Shown here: positions 18,001-26,988 of the stretch, piece by piece
Numbering within the stretch: position 1 is the first letter of the stretch
Layout: each line of letters begins with the position of its first letter
Assembly: GCF_000147335.1 (NCBI RefSeq)
Contig: NC_014501.1
Span: forward strand, 4,294,001 to 4,358,000
DNA from: Gloeothece verrucosa PCC 7822
GTDB taxonomy: Bacteria; Cyanobacteriota; Cyanobacteriia; Cyanobacteriales; Microcystaceae
Direction: 5' to 3'
Length of the DNA: 64,000 bases
The notes under the pieces: generated by a model
What the model saw: the letters and a program-made list of their open reading frames with translations, nothing else
Database searches by the model: none
Told to the model about the DNA's origin: nothing
Made by a program: the position numbers and the translations under genes

Positions 18001-18019
18001 GGGGGTTTTGCGGCTGCAT
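15005..18019 (-). CDS. CBS-multi-PAS sensor histidine kinase
   Basis: About 1004 residues from the ATG at 18019; a GTG at 18040 would add seven but lies in a repeat. Domain order: two CBS domains (about 15-140, [20 protein letters not shown] and [18 protein letters not shown]), then about five PAS/PAC repeats (from [19 protein letters not shown] to about residue 790), then HisKA_2 with [20 protein letters not shown], then HATPase_c with [11 protein letters not shown] and DNGIGLPEG. No membrane segment is present. CBS pairs usually bind adenine nucleotides, PAS small ligands or cofactors. It is first in a two-gene operon with the receiver-kinase gene at 13856-14977. Confidence 0.88.
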   Translation of the reverse strand: MQPQNPLKNLFWLTQVLLIYPPTVTPETPITEVIKLMHQEGSSCVFVSQKEQFIGLVSERDIIRCLATKSNPQKIPVTSALNKKVIALKDITQLKIDQVIHLLLEYHLSHIAVLKPNNQPLGVLTAESLLTVILGLQHQVTQLEAQHQERGRIAAALRDVEERYATLVSAAPVGIFRTDVEGHCLYVNERWCQITGLSRTEAMGMGWLIRVHSDDRERITRQWYRSTQTHLPFRSEYRFQHKDGTLIWVLGEAVEERSNDGKLIGYIGTVTDISDRIQAEEALAKSEATNRALLHALPDMLLRHNRQGTYIDLISSGELKPFASPKELIGKLPEEVLPSKVAKIANQAIQDALRTNELQTYEYQLQGTDHHWCDYEARVVSTGNGEVLSIVRDISDRKAAEAALQQLNAQLEARVEQRTLALTESEERFRKIFEESPIGMALVGLDYHFLKVNTVLCQMLGYSESELLELTFAEITHPEDIDNSFDPATQIFEETHTRSQVEKRYLKKNGEIVWVNLTSCIIHQANGQPLYTLSLIEDISEKKKAEEERMRFLNVIEASLNEIHIFDAQTFKFQYINQRTLYNLGYTREQMKQMTPLDIKTELNRQQLVDLLSPLVEKKQEEVVFQTFQRRANGNYYPVEVHWQLIEQQGEHLFLSVILDISDRYTAQAERQKLVALVENSTDFIAMTTVEGRMTYLNKAGRKLVGFDEKGDLTKKFLEDFYLGYDCSFFQQEIMSKLIRGEPWQGESRLRHVASGASIAVLQSLFPIKEPQTGKILAFAGIIRDLTERKRAEVQLKTSLEQKELLLKEVHHRVKNNLQVISSLFSLQSQYIQDPQILSILEDSQNRISSMALIHEKLYHSENLAKIDFKDYIKTLVQYLFTSYNINPELIHLNFNVQDISLNLDQAISCGLLLNELVSNSLKHAFPRPMNRQGTITIDFTPLQEQQLCLRVEDNGIGLPEGLNVKSTPSLGLRLVRALTRQLKGKLEMYNNKGAVFELVFPQA

Positions 18020-18034
18020 AATTGGGCAATATTT

Positions 18035-18158
18035 GTCCACAGATGAACGCAGATCAACGCCGATGAATACAGATAAGTTATGAACAAAAGCGGGATCAAT
18101 ACTGATAGCTGAGCAACGGATGACTATATTATCATCTTATCTGTGTTCATTTATGGAC
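18035..18158. mobile_element. MITE-like inverted-repeat element
   Basis: GTCCACAGATGAACGCAGAT (18035-18054) is matched by ATCTGTGTTCATTTATGGAC (18139-18158) in reverse orientation, with about 16 of 20 positions complementary. ATCTGCGTTCATCTGTGGAC-type words are a widely repeated motif in cyanobacterial spacers, as I recall. The 124-bp unit lies directly at the start of the CBS-PAS kinase gene. Confidence 0.5.
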
Positions 18159-18243
18159 TATTTCGCAAAGGATATAATAACTATTATATTTTAATTAGAG
18201 AAATTTTTTTCAAGATTTTTGTCAGGATTTGAGAAAATTTGTT

Positions 18244-19821
18244 TTAAAGTGTAAAGGGTTCTAATGAGTAATTATTCCATTGATGCTGATAGCGTTCAGC
18301 CACAAAGGGACGAATGATTAATTGAGGAGGTGTTCCTTCTTTAACATCAATTCGTAAAAAGGAATAAGGGCGGCGTTTGCTTCGGGAGCGTCCGTTGCGC
18401 CCGACAAAGAGTTTAGATCGTCCTATTTCACGGGGTTGAGTAGGCCGAATTTGATCATCGAGAGTGCTTTCGCTGAGAATTGGACCATCTTTTTTTTGGC
18501 GGCGGAGACTATGGCCACTGCCTCCACAAATAATCCAATTAATATTCGAGTCTGCGTGTCCTGTATTTTCTGTATATAAATATTCTAGACAATGGGCATG
18601 ACCACATAAGACTAAGTCTACTAGGGGACGATTTCCTCTTAATTGTTTGACTTCTTTGTCTATTTGATCAAAAACCTCTCGCAAGCGGCGACGAATGGCA
18701 AGGGTTTCTCCGTGATTATATTTTGTTGCTTCAGTGACATAAGGCGGATGATGAAAAAATAGGATTCGTCCCCGAACTTCCTCGGTATGCCAAGATTCAA
18801 TGAGTTGGTTTTTAAGCCAATTTAATTGTTCAAAATCTACGACAACTTTTTTGTATTTTAGTCGTTTTTCTATGTCTTGTTGAGTTTCTTCAATTTGGTT
18901 TAACTTCCCCCGATAATCATCGAGTTGTTCAGCTTGTTCGGGATGATTAGGATCGAGTTCACTCGATTTTTCCAGGATGTCTTGCTTGCTAAATTCTAAC
19001 TCATTGAGTTGGAGCATTAACTGGCGGCGTAAAGCTTCACCCTCTCGAGTTTGCGGGATGGGTTCGGGTTCGTTAAAGGTATTAGAATCTAAGGCAAAAA
19101 AATCGATCCCCCCATAACGAAAGGTATAATATCGGTTGGGTAAACGGGTAAATTGACCGGGCTGATAACGCAGACATCGAGCATTCCCCATCTGGGCGGT
19201 GTAATGAGAATCGAGATGGGTTTCTAGTTGTTTGTTGTTATTATATTTTAGGAGATAATCTAAAAAAGCTTCGGCATAAGCTTCTCCTTGATGGGAGCCA
19301 TGCCAACCCACATCTAGATCAATTTTATTCTTTAATAAATGCCGTAAAGGCCAAATAACTTGGAATAAGAAACCATAAATAATAGGTAAATCATAATAGT
19401 CGTGATTACCCGGTACGGTTAAAAAAGGTTTGTTAAAAACCATCTCGGTATAAGCCTTTATTTTATCCCCTTCTCCCCCTACTAAAAATTCACGATAAGG
19501 GCAAATAAAATTTTTATAATAGTATTCACTAGACCCCACTTGATAAATCACATCTCCTGTGTGCAATAAAAACTGTATTTGGTCGTAATGAGACAGCATC
19601 ATTTCGGTGATTTGTCGTTGGGGGTTATGACCTAAATGTTCTCCACAACCACTATCTCCTATAACTAAAAAGGAAAATTCGGGTTGATGGGCACCCTGAT
19701 CCTCGATTACTAATTGGGTTTGGTCAATAGAACGGGCTTTAATACAGGATTCTTGCCATCTTACCCTTTGCTTCATTTTATTAATTTTGACTTCAGAGGG
19801 GGGATCATAAATAAATTTCAT
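18244..19821 (-). CDS. calcineurin-like metallophosphoesterase
   Basis: The binuclear-metal phosphoesterase motifs appear in order: FLVIGDSGCGEH (about 51-62), LLHTGDVIY (about 85-93), TVPGNHDYYD (about 135-144), LFFHHPPYVT and LVLCGHAHCLEYL near residues 355 and 410. The protein is 525 residues, longer than the core fold. A helical charged insert at about 265-330 (LNELEFSKQDILEKSS, ETQQDIEKRLKYKK) looks like a coiled coil. There is no signal peptide. The substrate is unknown. Monocistronic. Confidence 0.85.
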   Translation of the reverse strand: MKFIYDPPSEVKINKMKQRVRWQESCIKARSIDQTQLVIEDQGAHQPEFSFLVIGDSGCGEHLGHNPQRQITEMMLSHYDQIQFLLHTGDVIYQVGSSEYYYKNFICPYREFLVGGEGDKIKAYTEMVFNKPFLTVPGNHDYYDLPIIYGFLFQVIWPLRHLLKNKIDLDVGWHGSHQGEAYAEAFLDYLLKYNNNKQLETHLDSHYTAQMGNARCLRYQPGQFTRLPNRYYTFRYGGIDFFALDSNTFNEPEPIPQTREGEALRRQLMLQLNELEFSKQDILEKSSELDPNHPEQAEQLDDYRGKLNQIEETQQDIEKRLKYKKVVVDFEQLNWLKNQLIESWHTEEVRGRILFFHHPPYVTEATKYNHGETLAIRRRLREVFDQIDKEVKQLRGNRPLVDLVLCGHAHCLEYLYTENTGHADSNINWIICGGSGHSLRRQKKDGPILSESTLDDQIRPTQPREIGRSKLFVGRNGRSRSKRRPYSFLRIDVKEGTPPQLIIRPFVAERYQHQWNNYSLEPFTL

Positions 19822-19929
19822 AGTTTAGATAGGTATTGATTTTGCCGCTTGCCCGGTTTATGAACTCAACCATAAACAACCACCAATCATAACGAATTAT
19901 CCTCATCCATTCAATTAACCAAGGGTGGA

Positions 19930-20823
19930 TTACTGATATCTTACATAAGGGTCTTGGCCATGACTGCTAAAATAGGCTTCTTCAACTTTTGAAAAGGCTT
20001 TTTTTGCCAAAATTTGATGAGCGGCTGTGCTTGGATGAACGCCATCCCAAAATAAAAACCCCTCGGGATGCTGACAAACTGAAGAATTCTTTAAACAACT
20101 GTCATTGACATTGGTTAAGCCAAATTGATTGGGTCTTCTGGTGACTTGTTGATAAACAGAATATACATCAAACTCGGCAATTTCAACCCTTGGGCCTAAA
20201 TCCTGTTTTAATTGCTGTATAGATTGAGATAAGTATTTATTGTGAGCTTTCGTTAAAGCACTTAAAGAAGTAGCGGCTTTTGTGTCACGGGTAGCCGGTA
20301 GCTTTCCTAAATCTGGCAAATTAACGATTAAAAATTTTTTCATCCCTGTATTGACGAGCGAGAAAACCCCTTCTACGATATTTCCTACAGTCGCTTTAAC
20401 ATTGGTAGCCCCATAGAGGTAGTCATTAGCGCCTATCCAAATAATACAAAGTGCTTGTGAGTTAATATTGGGATGGTTAGCCAAAAATTTTTCTATTTGC
20501 TTTTTCAAAGAAACTGTATTGCCAATGGTGCCTTGTGTTGTTGCTCCTCCCCAAGCTAAATTGGTGACATGATTGGGAGTTAATTGCAGTTCATCAGCGA
20601 GATATTCTACCCACAGCCGCCCATTTGAATAACGTCCTGAATAATAAGGTGGACTGGGAGGACGTTGTTGTTCAGTTAGCTGAAAAATATTACCCACATC
20701 AGAAAGACTATCCCCAAAAATATATAATTGTTCAATTCCATTGCTACTCCAGGTGGACTGAGCCGAAATAACGATTAAAAAAGCTAATATAGCCGCTAAT
20801 ACTGGAAAAATCCGTTTTTTCAT
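19930..20823 (-). CDS. secreted GDSL/SGNH-family esterase
   Basis: I start at the ATG at 20823 (MKKRIFPVLAAILAFLIVIS), which follows AGGA and opens a clear Sec signal peptide; an upstream GTG at 20847 is less likely. SGNH blocks are all present: FGDSLSDVGN with the nucleophile Ser (block I), WGGATTQG, GANDYLYG (block III) and DGVHPSTAAHQ with the catalytic Asp/His (block V). Lipase/esterase activity on an exported substrate is the family role. About 297 residues, normal length. Confidence 0.87.
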   Translation of the reverse strand: MKKRIFPVLAAILAFLIVISAQSTWSSNGIEQLYIFGDSLSDVGNIFQLTEQQRPPSPPYYSGRYSNGRLWVEYLADELQLTPNHVTNLAWGGATTQGTIGNTVSLKKQIEKFLANHPNINSQALCIIWIGANDYLYGATNVKATVGNIVEGVFSLVNTGMKKFLIVNLPDLGKLPATRDTKAATSLSALTKAHNKYLSQSIQQLKQDLGPRVEIAEFDVYSVYQQVTRRPNQFGLTNVNDSCLKNSSVCQHPEGFLFWDGVHPSTAAHQILAKKAFSKVEEAYFSSHGQDPYVRYQ

Positions 20824-21021
20824 TCCTGATATTCTTCTAAAAAACACAATGATTTTTTACCTTGGGTTACTAGAGTAAATTTCTTGAATCTTCAATTTAC
20901 TCTTAATTATGACAAACAATCAAAGCCGCTCGCCGATTTTTGTTTTTAAAAGGGCTTTGAACCATTTTGTAACTCGTGGGGTCTAAAAGGACGCTAACAT
21001 TCTCACCGACAGATTGAAAAC

Positions 21022-21447
21022 ATGAAGGTACAATTGCTGGGGCTTTTAGGAACGATCTCTACATTACTTTTCTTTTTTGGTTTATCGAATCCATCTCAAG
21101 CTAGACCTGTAATTACTTCTTCTCATCCAGAGATTCTCATTAGTGAAAGAAAGACATCAAAGCTCAATCTAACACCTGAGCAACAAACTCAAATGCGGCA
21201 AATTTGGCAATCTACCCGCACTCAAATTGAAAATGTTTTAACTGAAGAACAAAAAAATCAATTGAGAACGGCCAAAGATAAGGGGCAAAATATGCGTCAA
21301 GTTTGGTCTTCACTCAATTTGACTTCTGAGCAACAAAGCCAAATTCAAGCCATTAGACAAGATTCTCAGCAAAAAATGAAAGCTATTTTAACCCCAGAAC
21401 AACAGCAACAACTTGAACAAATGCGACAAAACCGTCGCCAGTCTTAA
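21022..21447 (+). CDS. Spy/CpxP-like periplasmic LTxxQ-repeat protein
   Basis: The signal peptide covers residues 1-27 (LLGLLGTISTLLFFFGLSN, cleavage near SQA-R). The mature part is helical and Gln-rich with repeated L-T-x-E/x-Q-Q units: LNLTPEQQTQMRQIW, VLTEEQKNQLR, LNLTSEQQSQIQAIR and ILTPEQQQQLEQM. That is the LTxxQ pattern of Spy/CpxP chaperone-like proteins, which cradle unfolded periplasmic proteins or sense envelope stress. There is no neighbouring two-component system. The gene is divergent from the SGNH hydrolase. Confidence 0.8.
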   Translation: MKVQLLGLLGTISTLLFFFGLSNPSQARPVITSSHPEILISERKTSKLNLTPEQQTQMRQIWQSTRTQIENVLTEEQKNQLRTAKDKGQNMRQVWSSLNLTSEQQSQIQAIRQDSQQKMKAILTPEQQQQLEQMRQNRRQS

Positions 21448-21532
21448 TTAATCGGTTGTCACTCATTTAAGTTGCTCATTAAGATAGGCAAAAGGTAAGG
21501 GTTTAAGGAAAACTGTTGCCTATTGCCTTCTC

Positions 21533-22702
21533 TTAATTAGTCCATTGATGAATCATATCGGCAAGCTGATTATCTTGCTGCATTTGGAGAATAATCACGT
21601 CAATTTTTTCCACTAAAGGACTATTTTTCTTCACGGCAAATCCGTAGGTTAAAGGTAAAGAATGGAGCGGAACTACAGTGAAAGATTGCGCGGCCTGTTG
21701 ATGCTGATAATATTTGAGAGCCGATTCAAGATAAAGCACTCCTTGAACTTGACCCAGAAGCAAAAGATTAATCGCTTGATCTAAATTTTTTGTTTCTACA
21801 GTTGGCATTTGATATTTTTTGGTAATATCCGTTAATTCAGTTCCGGAAATAACCGCTATTTTTGTCCCTTTTAAATCCTCTGGCTTAGTCAATTTCTTAA
21901 CGGTTTCTTTGGATAAAGATAGAGTAAAATTTGTTGCTAAAGCCGCCGTAAGGGTGGTTACAATAACCATCGATATCAACATCCAAATAAAAGCGATACA
22001 TTTTCCTAGTGGGGTAATGGGAACTTTATCGCCATAGCCCACTGTGGTCATGGTAACGGCTGCAAACCAAAAAGCTTCTCGAATTCCTGTAAGATAATCT
22101 TTAGGAAATAGTTTTGAATTTTCATGCCGCTCTACTAGCCAAATCAAATGGGCGATGATAAATTTTAGTATTAGAACTCCTGTTAAACTAGAAATGAGTG
22201 CTAGTCGTAAAAATGGATGAACTAAGTCCCAGAAAGTAAGACGGGGATTTTGAACTAATAAAGCCGGTGCAGATAGATAGTAAGGTTGAGTAAAAGAAAC
22301 TTTGTGTAATCCTTCGGGTGTAATGGGAATAGAACCGATCAAAATATCAATTTCTCCCTTAGCGACTGCCTCAATACCATCTTCTACTGTCTGTTCACGA
22401 AAATATTCATAATCTAAATTTTCTAAAACAGCGATTTGTTGCCATAGGTCAATACTAATTCCTTGAAAATTAACGGATTTAAAATCGACTTTAAGTTTTG
22501 AATAATTTTCCGGTTTTTGAGATTTAGATGGGGGAGTTTTGGGGGGAATTTTATTGACAGAAAATGAATCGGTTTCCATGACAAAAGGAGCCGCTACATA
22601 AACCCCAACTTTTAACTTAGGAGTTGCTTGTACAGGAAAAATCGAGAATATCTGTACAGCAATCCCTAAAATCATGACATTTTTTTGAATAGATTTAGCC
22701 AC
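21533..22702 (-). CDS. GluR0-type ligand-gated potassium channel
   Basis: Architecture is that of prokaryotic ionotropic glutamate receptors: signal peptide (1-26), S1 half of an SBP_bac_3 domain (28-157), TM1 (about 163-190), pore helix with the potassium filter TVGYGD at 220-225, TM2 (about 234-256, VIVTTLTAALATNFT resembling the SYTANLAAF gate), then S2 (275-385). A K+-selective channel opened by a periplasmic ligand is the family function. The T-x-E-R motif whose Arg holds the amino-acid carboxylate reads TPEG here (G131), so the ligand may differ. A Lys/Pro/Ser-rich insert occupies about 43-70. Monocistronic. Confidence 0.88.
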   Translation of the reverse strand: MAKSIQKNVMILGIAVQIFSIFPVQATPKLKVGVYVAAPFVMETDSFSVNKIPPKTPPSKSQKPENYSKLKVDFKSVNFQGISIDLWQQIAVLENLDYEYFREQTVEDGIEAVAKGEIDILIGSIPITPEGLHKVSFTQPYYLSAPALLVQNPRLTFWDLVHPFLRLALISSLTGVLILKFIIAHLIWLVERHENSKLFPKDYLTGIREAFWFAAVTMTTVGYGDKVPITPLGKCIAFIWMLISMVIVTTLTAALATNFTLSLSKETVKKLTKPEDLKGTKIAVISGTELTDITKKYQMPTVETKNLDQAINLLLLGQVQGVLYLESALKYYQHQQAAQSFTVVPLHSLPLTYGFAVKKNSPLVEKIDVIILQMQQDNQLADMIHQWTN

Positions 22703-22802
22703 TTTGCTATCCTTAAATTACCTACAAGAAAGTTTTGTAAGTACCACCGAGATCAATAAAGCGTATTCTGTCAATAAAGTCAATCTTGATCAATGATTGT
22801 TT

Positions 22803-23555
22803 TCAGCCAAGATGGGAGTTAGGCTCATTAGTATTAAGCCATTGATCCCAGAAGGTGAAGTATAAGCCGTAGTGTACCTTATATTTGCGATGATGAACTA
22901 AGTGATGTGACGGACCAATAAACCACCTACCGAGATAATTATAGGGTTTGGTTGTAGGAAACAGTTTAAACCCCAGATGATTAAACATTGCCCAGACTGT
23001 CATGGTGATCAGAACTGCCCCCAAGATGATAAAATGAACTGGGATGATAAAAACTATTACCAATAAAAATATGACTTGTACTAGCGCTTCGGCTGGATCA
23101 AAAGCGAAAGATGTCCAAGGGGTAGGTTGTCTGGATAGGTGATGGCTTTGGTGGAAAAATTTGAAGAAAAAAGGGTTATGAAATAAGCGATGAGTGAAGT
23201 AAAAATAAGTGTCTTGAAGCATTAAAATGGCGAGATAACTTGCTCCTAAATACCACAGCCCATAAGCCTCAATTTGAGTATATAATAGGGTTATTCCTTG
23301 CCGATAACTTAAGGTGATTAAGGCGGCTCCAACCGCAAAAACACCCGCCGAAAAAACCGATAATTTAATATCCCGAAGTATGGCATTGTCTGGAGGGGGT
23401 TTAAGGGTTATTCCTCGCCCTGTTATAAATTTTCTCAAAACCCGATAAAATAACCAATACGCTCCTCCAGCCATGAGTAAATATCTTACCAGAATAATTC
23501 CAAAGAAAACATACCAGTAATACCAAAAGGAGGAAGATCTTAGTAGGGTTTCCAT
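22803..23555 (-). CDS. sterol desaturase / fatty acid hydroxylase superfamily protein
   Basis: An integral-membrane diiron enzyme of 250 residues. Hydrophobic segments lie near 15-35, 65-85, 98-115 and 160-195. The histidine boxes are HRLFH (about 125-129), HQSHH (about 138-142) and SHHLVHHRKYKVHYG near residue 222. Members hydroxylate or desaturate lipids, sterols or carotenoids; the exact substrate is not readable. The ATG at 23555 starts METLLRSSSFWYYW. Transcribed alone, divergent from the acetyltransferase at 23726. Confidence 0.85.
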   Translation of the reverse strand: METLLRSSSFWYYWYVFFGIILVRYLLMAGGAYWLFYRVLRKFITGRGITLKPPPDNAILRDIKLSVFSAGVFAVGAALITLSYRQGITLLYTQIEAYGLWYLGASYLAILMLQDTYFYFTHRLFHNPFFFKFFHQSHHLSRQPTPWTSFAFDPAEALVQVIFLLVIVFIIPVHFIILGAVLITMTVWAMFNHLGFKLFPTTKPYNYLGRWFIGPSHHLVHHRKYKVHYGLYFTFWDQWLNTNEPNSHLG

Positions 23556-23725
23556 TCAATAAATTAACTCTTTTTTGGGTCTTAATCTGACCATACAACG
23601 GTTAGAGTCTGTCTGTCCTCTCCTAAAAGGGGTAGAGAAGACCGCATAATAGGGTGAGTCAGCAATTTCTTATTCTTTTATTCAAAATTTTCGCCAATAG
23701 TGTATAGTAGTAAAAAAAAAGCTTA

Positions 23726-24178
23726 ATGACTATTAAATTTCCTCTAGCTCAAATCGATGATCTTGATAGATTGATCCTGCTGGAAAAAGAGTTTTATGAA
23801 TTTGAACATCTCGATTTTAATGAAGATGTCTGTCGAACAGTTCTTAGAGATATTATCAATACAGAATCTTTTGGACGAGTGTGGTTAATTGAGTCAGAGC
23901 AAGAGGCTATTGGTTATGCAGTGGTAACCTTTGGTTATAGTGTCGAATATAGAGGGAAATTTGCCCTAATTGATGAACTTTATCTGCGCTCATCCCATCG
24001 CGGACAAGGAATTGGCACACAAATATTACAAGTGGTTGAAGAAACTTGCCGCCATTTGGGAATACAATCGACTCATCTAGAAGTTGATTATAATAATGAT
24101 AGAGCCAAGCAAGTTTATCAAAGGCTAGGCTATGAGGATAAAAATCGTTACTTTATGAGCAAATGGCTGATGGATTAA
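23726..24178 (+). CDS. GNAT-family N-acetyltransferase
   Basis: A 150-residue single GNAT domain. The acetyl-CoA binding motif A reads LIDELYLRSSHRGQGIGTQIL (Q/RxxGxG/A, about residues 86-106), followed by motif B (LEVDYNNDRAKQVYQRLGYE). The acceptor (protein, amine or small molecule) is unknown. There is little ribosome-site signal before the ATG, which follows a run of A. Two other GNAT genes lie at 25797 and 35326; they are not close copies. Confidence 0.85.
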   Translation: MTIKFPLAQIDDLDRLILLEKEFYEFEHLDFNEDVCRTVLRDIINTESFGRVWLIESEQEAIGYAVVTFGYSVEYRGKFALIDELYLRSSHRGQGIGTQILQVVEETCRHLGIQSTHLEVDYNNDRAKQVYQRLGYEDKNRYFMSKWLMD

Positions 24179-24280
24179 GCCTGTCTCTCAACAAATTTAA
24201 CTTAATGAAAAAAAAAGTTAGATTCAAGATACTAAGTATCTCCCTTATAACTGTATGATCTCTAATAAATTGAAATCGCT

Positions 24281-25705
24281 TTATTTTTGGGGCGACAGAA
24301 CACTTAAACGAACCGGGCTACCCTCTTTTAACGGTTGACTACTACGGGCAACATAACGCTCACCCGCAGATAAACCTGAAAGAATTTCTACCTGTCCATT
24401 GGCTTTATTTCCCACCACAACAGAACGCGCTTCAACTCGAGTTTGTTGATTTTCGCCTTTAATAATAAAAACAGTTGACTCATCTTGTAAAGCCGTTTCA
24501 GGAACCACAATTTTTGTGGGTTCATCTTCAGGAAAACTGACTCTAGCTAATAAACCACTGCCAATCTTTACATCTGGGTTATTAAGCGTAATTTCTATGG
24601 GAACTAAACGCGCAGTAGGGTCAGCCGCCGGCGAAATTCTAGTAACAATACCGCTAAAATTTTCCTGGGGAAAAGCATCGAGTTTGATCGGTACTTTTTG
24701 CCCTATTTTAATCTTACTGAGTTGTAACTCAGAGACTTCTACCATAATTTTAACGCGGCTAAAATCTCCTAATTTGAGAATTTCTGTCCCCGGTTGCACT
24801 AAGTTACCCAATTCGCTAGATTTTTGCAGAACTTTTCCCGTTACCGGTGAGGTAAGAACCGCATAAGATTGTCGGGTTTTGGCTTGATTAATTAGCGCTT
24901 TTTGAGCATCTACTTCAGCTTGTGCCGCCGATACTTGTTGTTGTTCAATAGCCACTTGAGCTTGTGCCGAGCGTAAAATTTGGGCATTGGTTTGGGCCCG
25001 GGTTTTGGCTTGACTAATTTGTTGAGAGGCACTGGCTTGTTGGTTTAATAAACTTTGTTGAGCTTGTTGGGCTTTTGTTTCTGCTTGTTCTGCCTGTTGT
25101 TCGGGAATGGCTCCCTGGTTAGCGAGTAACCTAAGTCTTGCAGCATCGGCGGCGGTTTGTTGGGCTTCTAGACGCGCTTGTTCAATACTCGCCTTGAGGG
25201 AAGCTTCTAGGCGGGTAATATCGGCACTCGCTTGTTGTAATTCGAGCCGCGCTTGTTCGACTTTAATGCGAGCATCATTGACTTCACTTTGGGCGCTGAC
25301 GACTTGAGAACGTTGAGCCGCTTTTTGGGCTTTTGCCTGGTTCACCGCACTCAACAGTAAGTCATCATCTAAACGAGCGAGAATTTGTCCGAGTTTAACT
25401 TCATCCCCCACATCCACGTTCAGTTGTTGGAGTTGGCCTTCTACTTGCGAGCGCAGTGACACTTCTCGCACGGGGGTGGTATTACCGGTGTATTCAATAT
25501 CTTGGCGCAATTTCCCTAAACCGGCTTCGGCGGCATCTACAGCAATGCTACGGTTTTGGGGTTGACGCGGTTTAGACTGAGCGTCGGCTTCTGGCTCCCA
25601 CAAGTTTTCACAGCCGCTAATGAGTGTTCCTAGTAGGGCTAAAACTGTTACCCCTCCTAAGAGTTGCCATCTTACGAAACCTTTTACCCTCTTGACAATT
25701 AGCAT
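24281..25705 (-). CDS. RND/HlyD-type periplasmic adaptor (membrane fusion) lipoprotein
   Basis: I start at the ATG at 25705 (MLIVKRVKGFVRWQ); 25756 would need TTG. After a hydrophobic segment comes a lipobox-like LISGC. Then follow the lipoyl half (VSLRSQVEGQLQQLNVDVGD), a long Ala/Gln-rich coiled-coil hairpin (about residues 115-275), the second lipoyl half (AVLTSPVTGKVLQKSSELGN) and the beta-barrel/membrane-proximal domains (ISPAADPTARLVPIEI). It should link an inner-membrane pump to an outer-membrane channel, but no pump gene is adjacent, so its partner is encoded elsewhere. Confidence 0.85.
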   Translation of the reverse strand: MLIVKRVKGFVRWQLLGGVTVLALLGTLISGCENLWEPEADAQSKPRQPQNRSIAVDAAEAGLGKLRQDIEYTGNTTPVREVSLRSQVEGQLQQLNVDVGDEVKLGQILARLDDDLLLSAVNQAKAQKAAQRSQVVSAQSEVNDARIKVEQARLELQQASADITRLEASLKASIEQARLEAQQTAADAARLRLLANQGAIPEQQAEQAETKAQQAQQSLLNQQASASQQISQAKTRAQTNAQILRSAQAQVAIEQQQVSAAQAEVDAQKALINQAKTRQSYAVLTSPVTGKVLQKSSELGNLVQPGTEILKLGDFSRVKIMVEVSELQLSKIKIGQKVPIKLDAFPQENFSGIVTRISPAADPTARLVPIEITLNNPDVKIGSGLLARVSFPEDEPTKIVVPETALQDESTVFIIKGENQQTRVEARSVVVGNKANGQVEILSGLSAGERYVARSSQPLKEGSPVRLSVLSPQK

Positions 25706-25796
25706 AACCCGATTATTGCAATAGCTGTTGTTGGCTGGAGTTTCTGATAAGTGCAAAAAAGCCCATCGTTAATGTAGTCTAACAAATTTAATGACA

Positions 25797-26246
25797 TTAG
25801 TCTCTTTTATACATAACCGGGTAAGCGCTAATTCCTTTACGAGTGAATAGCTTTCCATTTTGCACAAAGCCTAATTTTAGGTAGACCGGCAGAGCATAAG
25901 CTGTTGAGTTAGCTGTGATGTCTCCTTTTACTCGAGTTTTTATTTGATTAAATAAGGCTTTTCCCACGCCTTGACCGCGATAATTTTTCTCAACAAAATA
26001 TAGATAAATATGATTATAATAAGCAAACTCGATCACGCCGACAATTTTCGCGTCTGCTTCACAAACCCAAAATTCGGCTCCGTTTTGGCTACGAGAGATT
26101 AATTCATGAGTTTGAATAAACAGAAGAAAGTTTTTTTGTCCTTCTTCGGTCATTTCATATTTACTATTTTCCTCGAAAACTTGTTTAATTAATTGATGAA
26201 TTTGTGGAAAATCTTCAAGATTAGCCAGACGAATATTCCATTCCAT
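25797..26246 (-). CDS. GNAT-family N-acetyltransferase
   Basis: A single GNAT domain of 149 residues. The acetyl-CoA loop is NYRGQGVGKALFNQIK (about residues 86-101), preceded by the strand YNHIYLYFVE. The C-terminal ALPVYLKLGFVQNGKLF matches motif B. Substrate unknown. It is 91 nt upstream of the adaptor gene on the same strand, though the intergenic space suggests separate control. Confidence 0.83.
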   Translation of the reverse strand: MEWNIRLANLEDFPQIHQLIKQVFEENSKYEMTEEGQKNFLLFIQTHELISRSQNGAEFWVCEADAKIVGVIEFAYYNHIYLYFVEKNYRGQGVGKALFNQIKTRVKGDITANSTAYALPVYLKLGFVQNGKLFTRKGISAYPVMYKRD

Positions 26247-26309
26247 ATTATGATTGATTTTAGAGGGAATTATTGAGCCGCTTTGAGTAGAGTTTAGTTA
26301 ACCAAAAAC

Positions 26310-26893
26310 TCACAGACTTAGGTGATCTTGTTCTAGATCGATGGTAGAGAAGGCGCGATAATCTTCACAAGTGGCATGAATGGTAGAGAAGGCGCACCCA
26401 ACAACGGCGATATTCGGCTAAGGCTTCAGGCGTAAAAGCCGCAAAATTGCCACTCCAACGCCTTAGACAAGTTTCTAAAAAAAAGTCCGCATTAGCACTA
26501 ATTAAAGTTTCCGGTAAAGGATAAGGTTGAATGAGAAAAAACCAATGATAATCAGCAGTGGCAAATTCTCGCTCAGTCGTATTATACATTTTATAGGTTG
26601 GGGCAATATCTAAAAGCACTAATTTTTTTCCCGTTGAGGATAATCTAAGGTCATCACCCGCTTAGAATAATTGCTGTGATCGGTTTGCTTGGGGGGTTTA
26701 GCACTGTCCCATAGCCTCTCAAGTCGGTGGCGAGGACAGTAAATTGAGCTAACACAAGAGCTATCTTGTGCCACATCAGATGAGTTTGGGGATAACCCTG
26801 TAATAATAAAACCGGAAAACCATTTCCTCTCTTGATACAATAAATAGTTATCCCGTTTACATTGAGAATCTGCTGTTAAAAGTTCTCAAACAT
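26310..26893 (-). pseudogene. decayed haloacetate-dehalogenase-like alpha/beta hydrolase
   Basis: Reading across frames gives a recognisable alpha/beta hydrolase: QQILNVNGITIYCIKRGNG, FPVLLLQGYPQTHLMWHK, DLRGYG-DSAKPPKQTDHSN, then LLDIAPTYKMYNTTEREFAT, YYHWFFLIQPYPLPETLI-like sequence and CWCAFSTIHATCEDYRAFST. Lesions: TAA at codon 6 (26876-26878); a missing G in the GYGDS run near 26707-26710; a deletion plus frameshift near 26625-26640 removing about 60 codons including the nucleophile GHDRGGR motif; and an extra G near 26396. A 16-bp word is duplicated at 26341 and 26380. The product cannot be functional. Confidence 0.82.
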
Positions 26894-26988
26894 TAATATC
26901 CACTATCACAATTTACTTTTTGAGTCTTGCGGCTCATGAGCGAGCATCCTTTTAAAAAATTCCTACAAGATAAAGTTTAGATTCCCCC

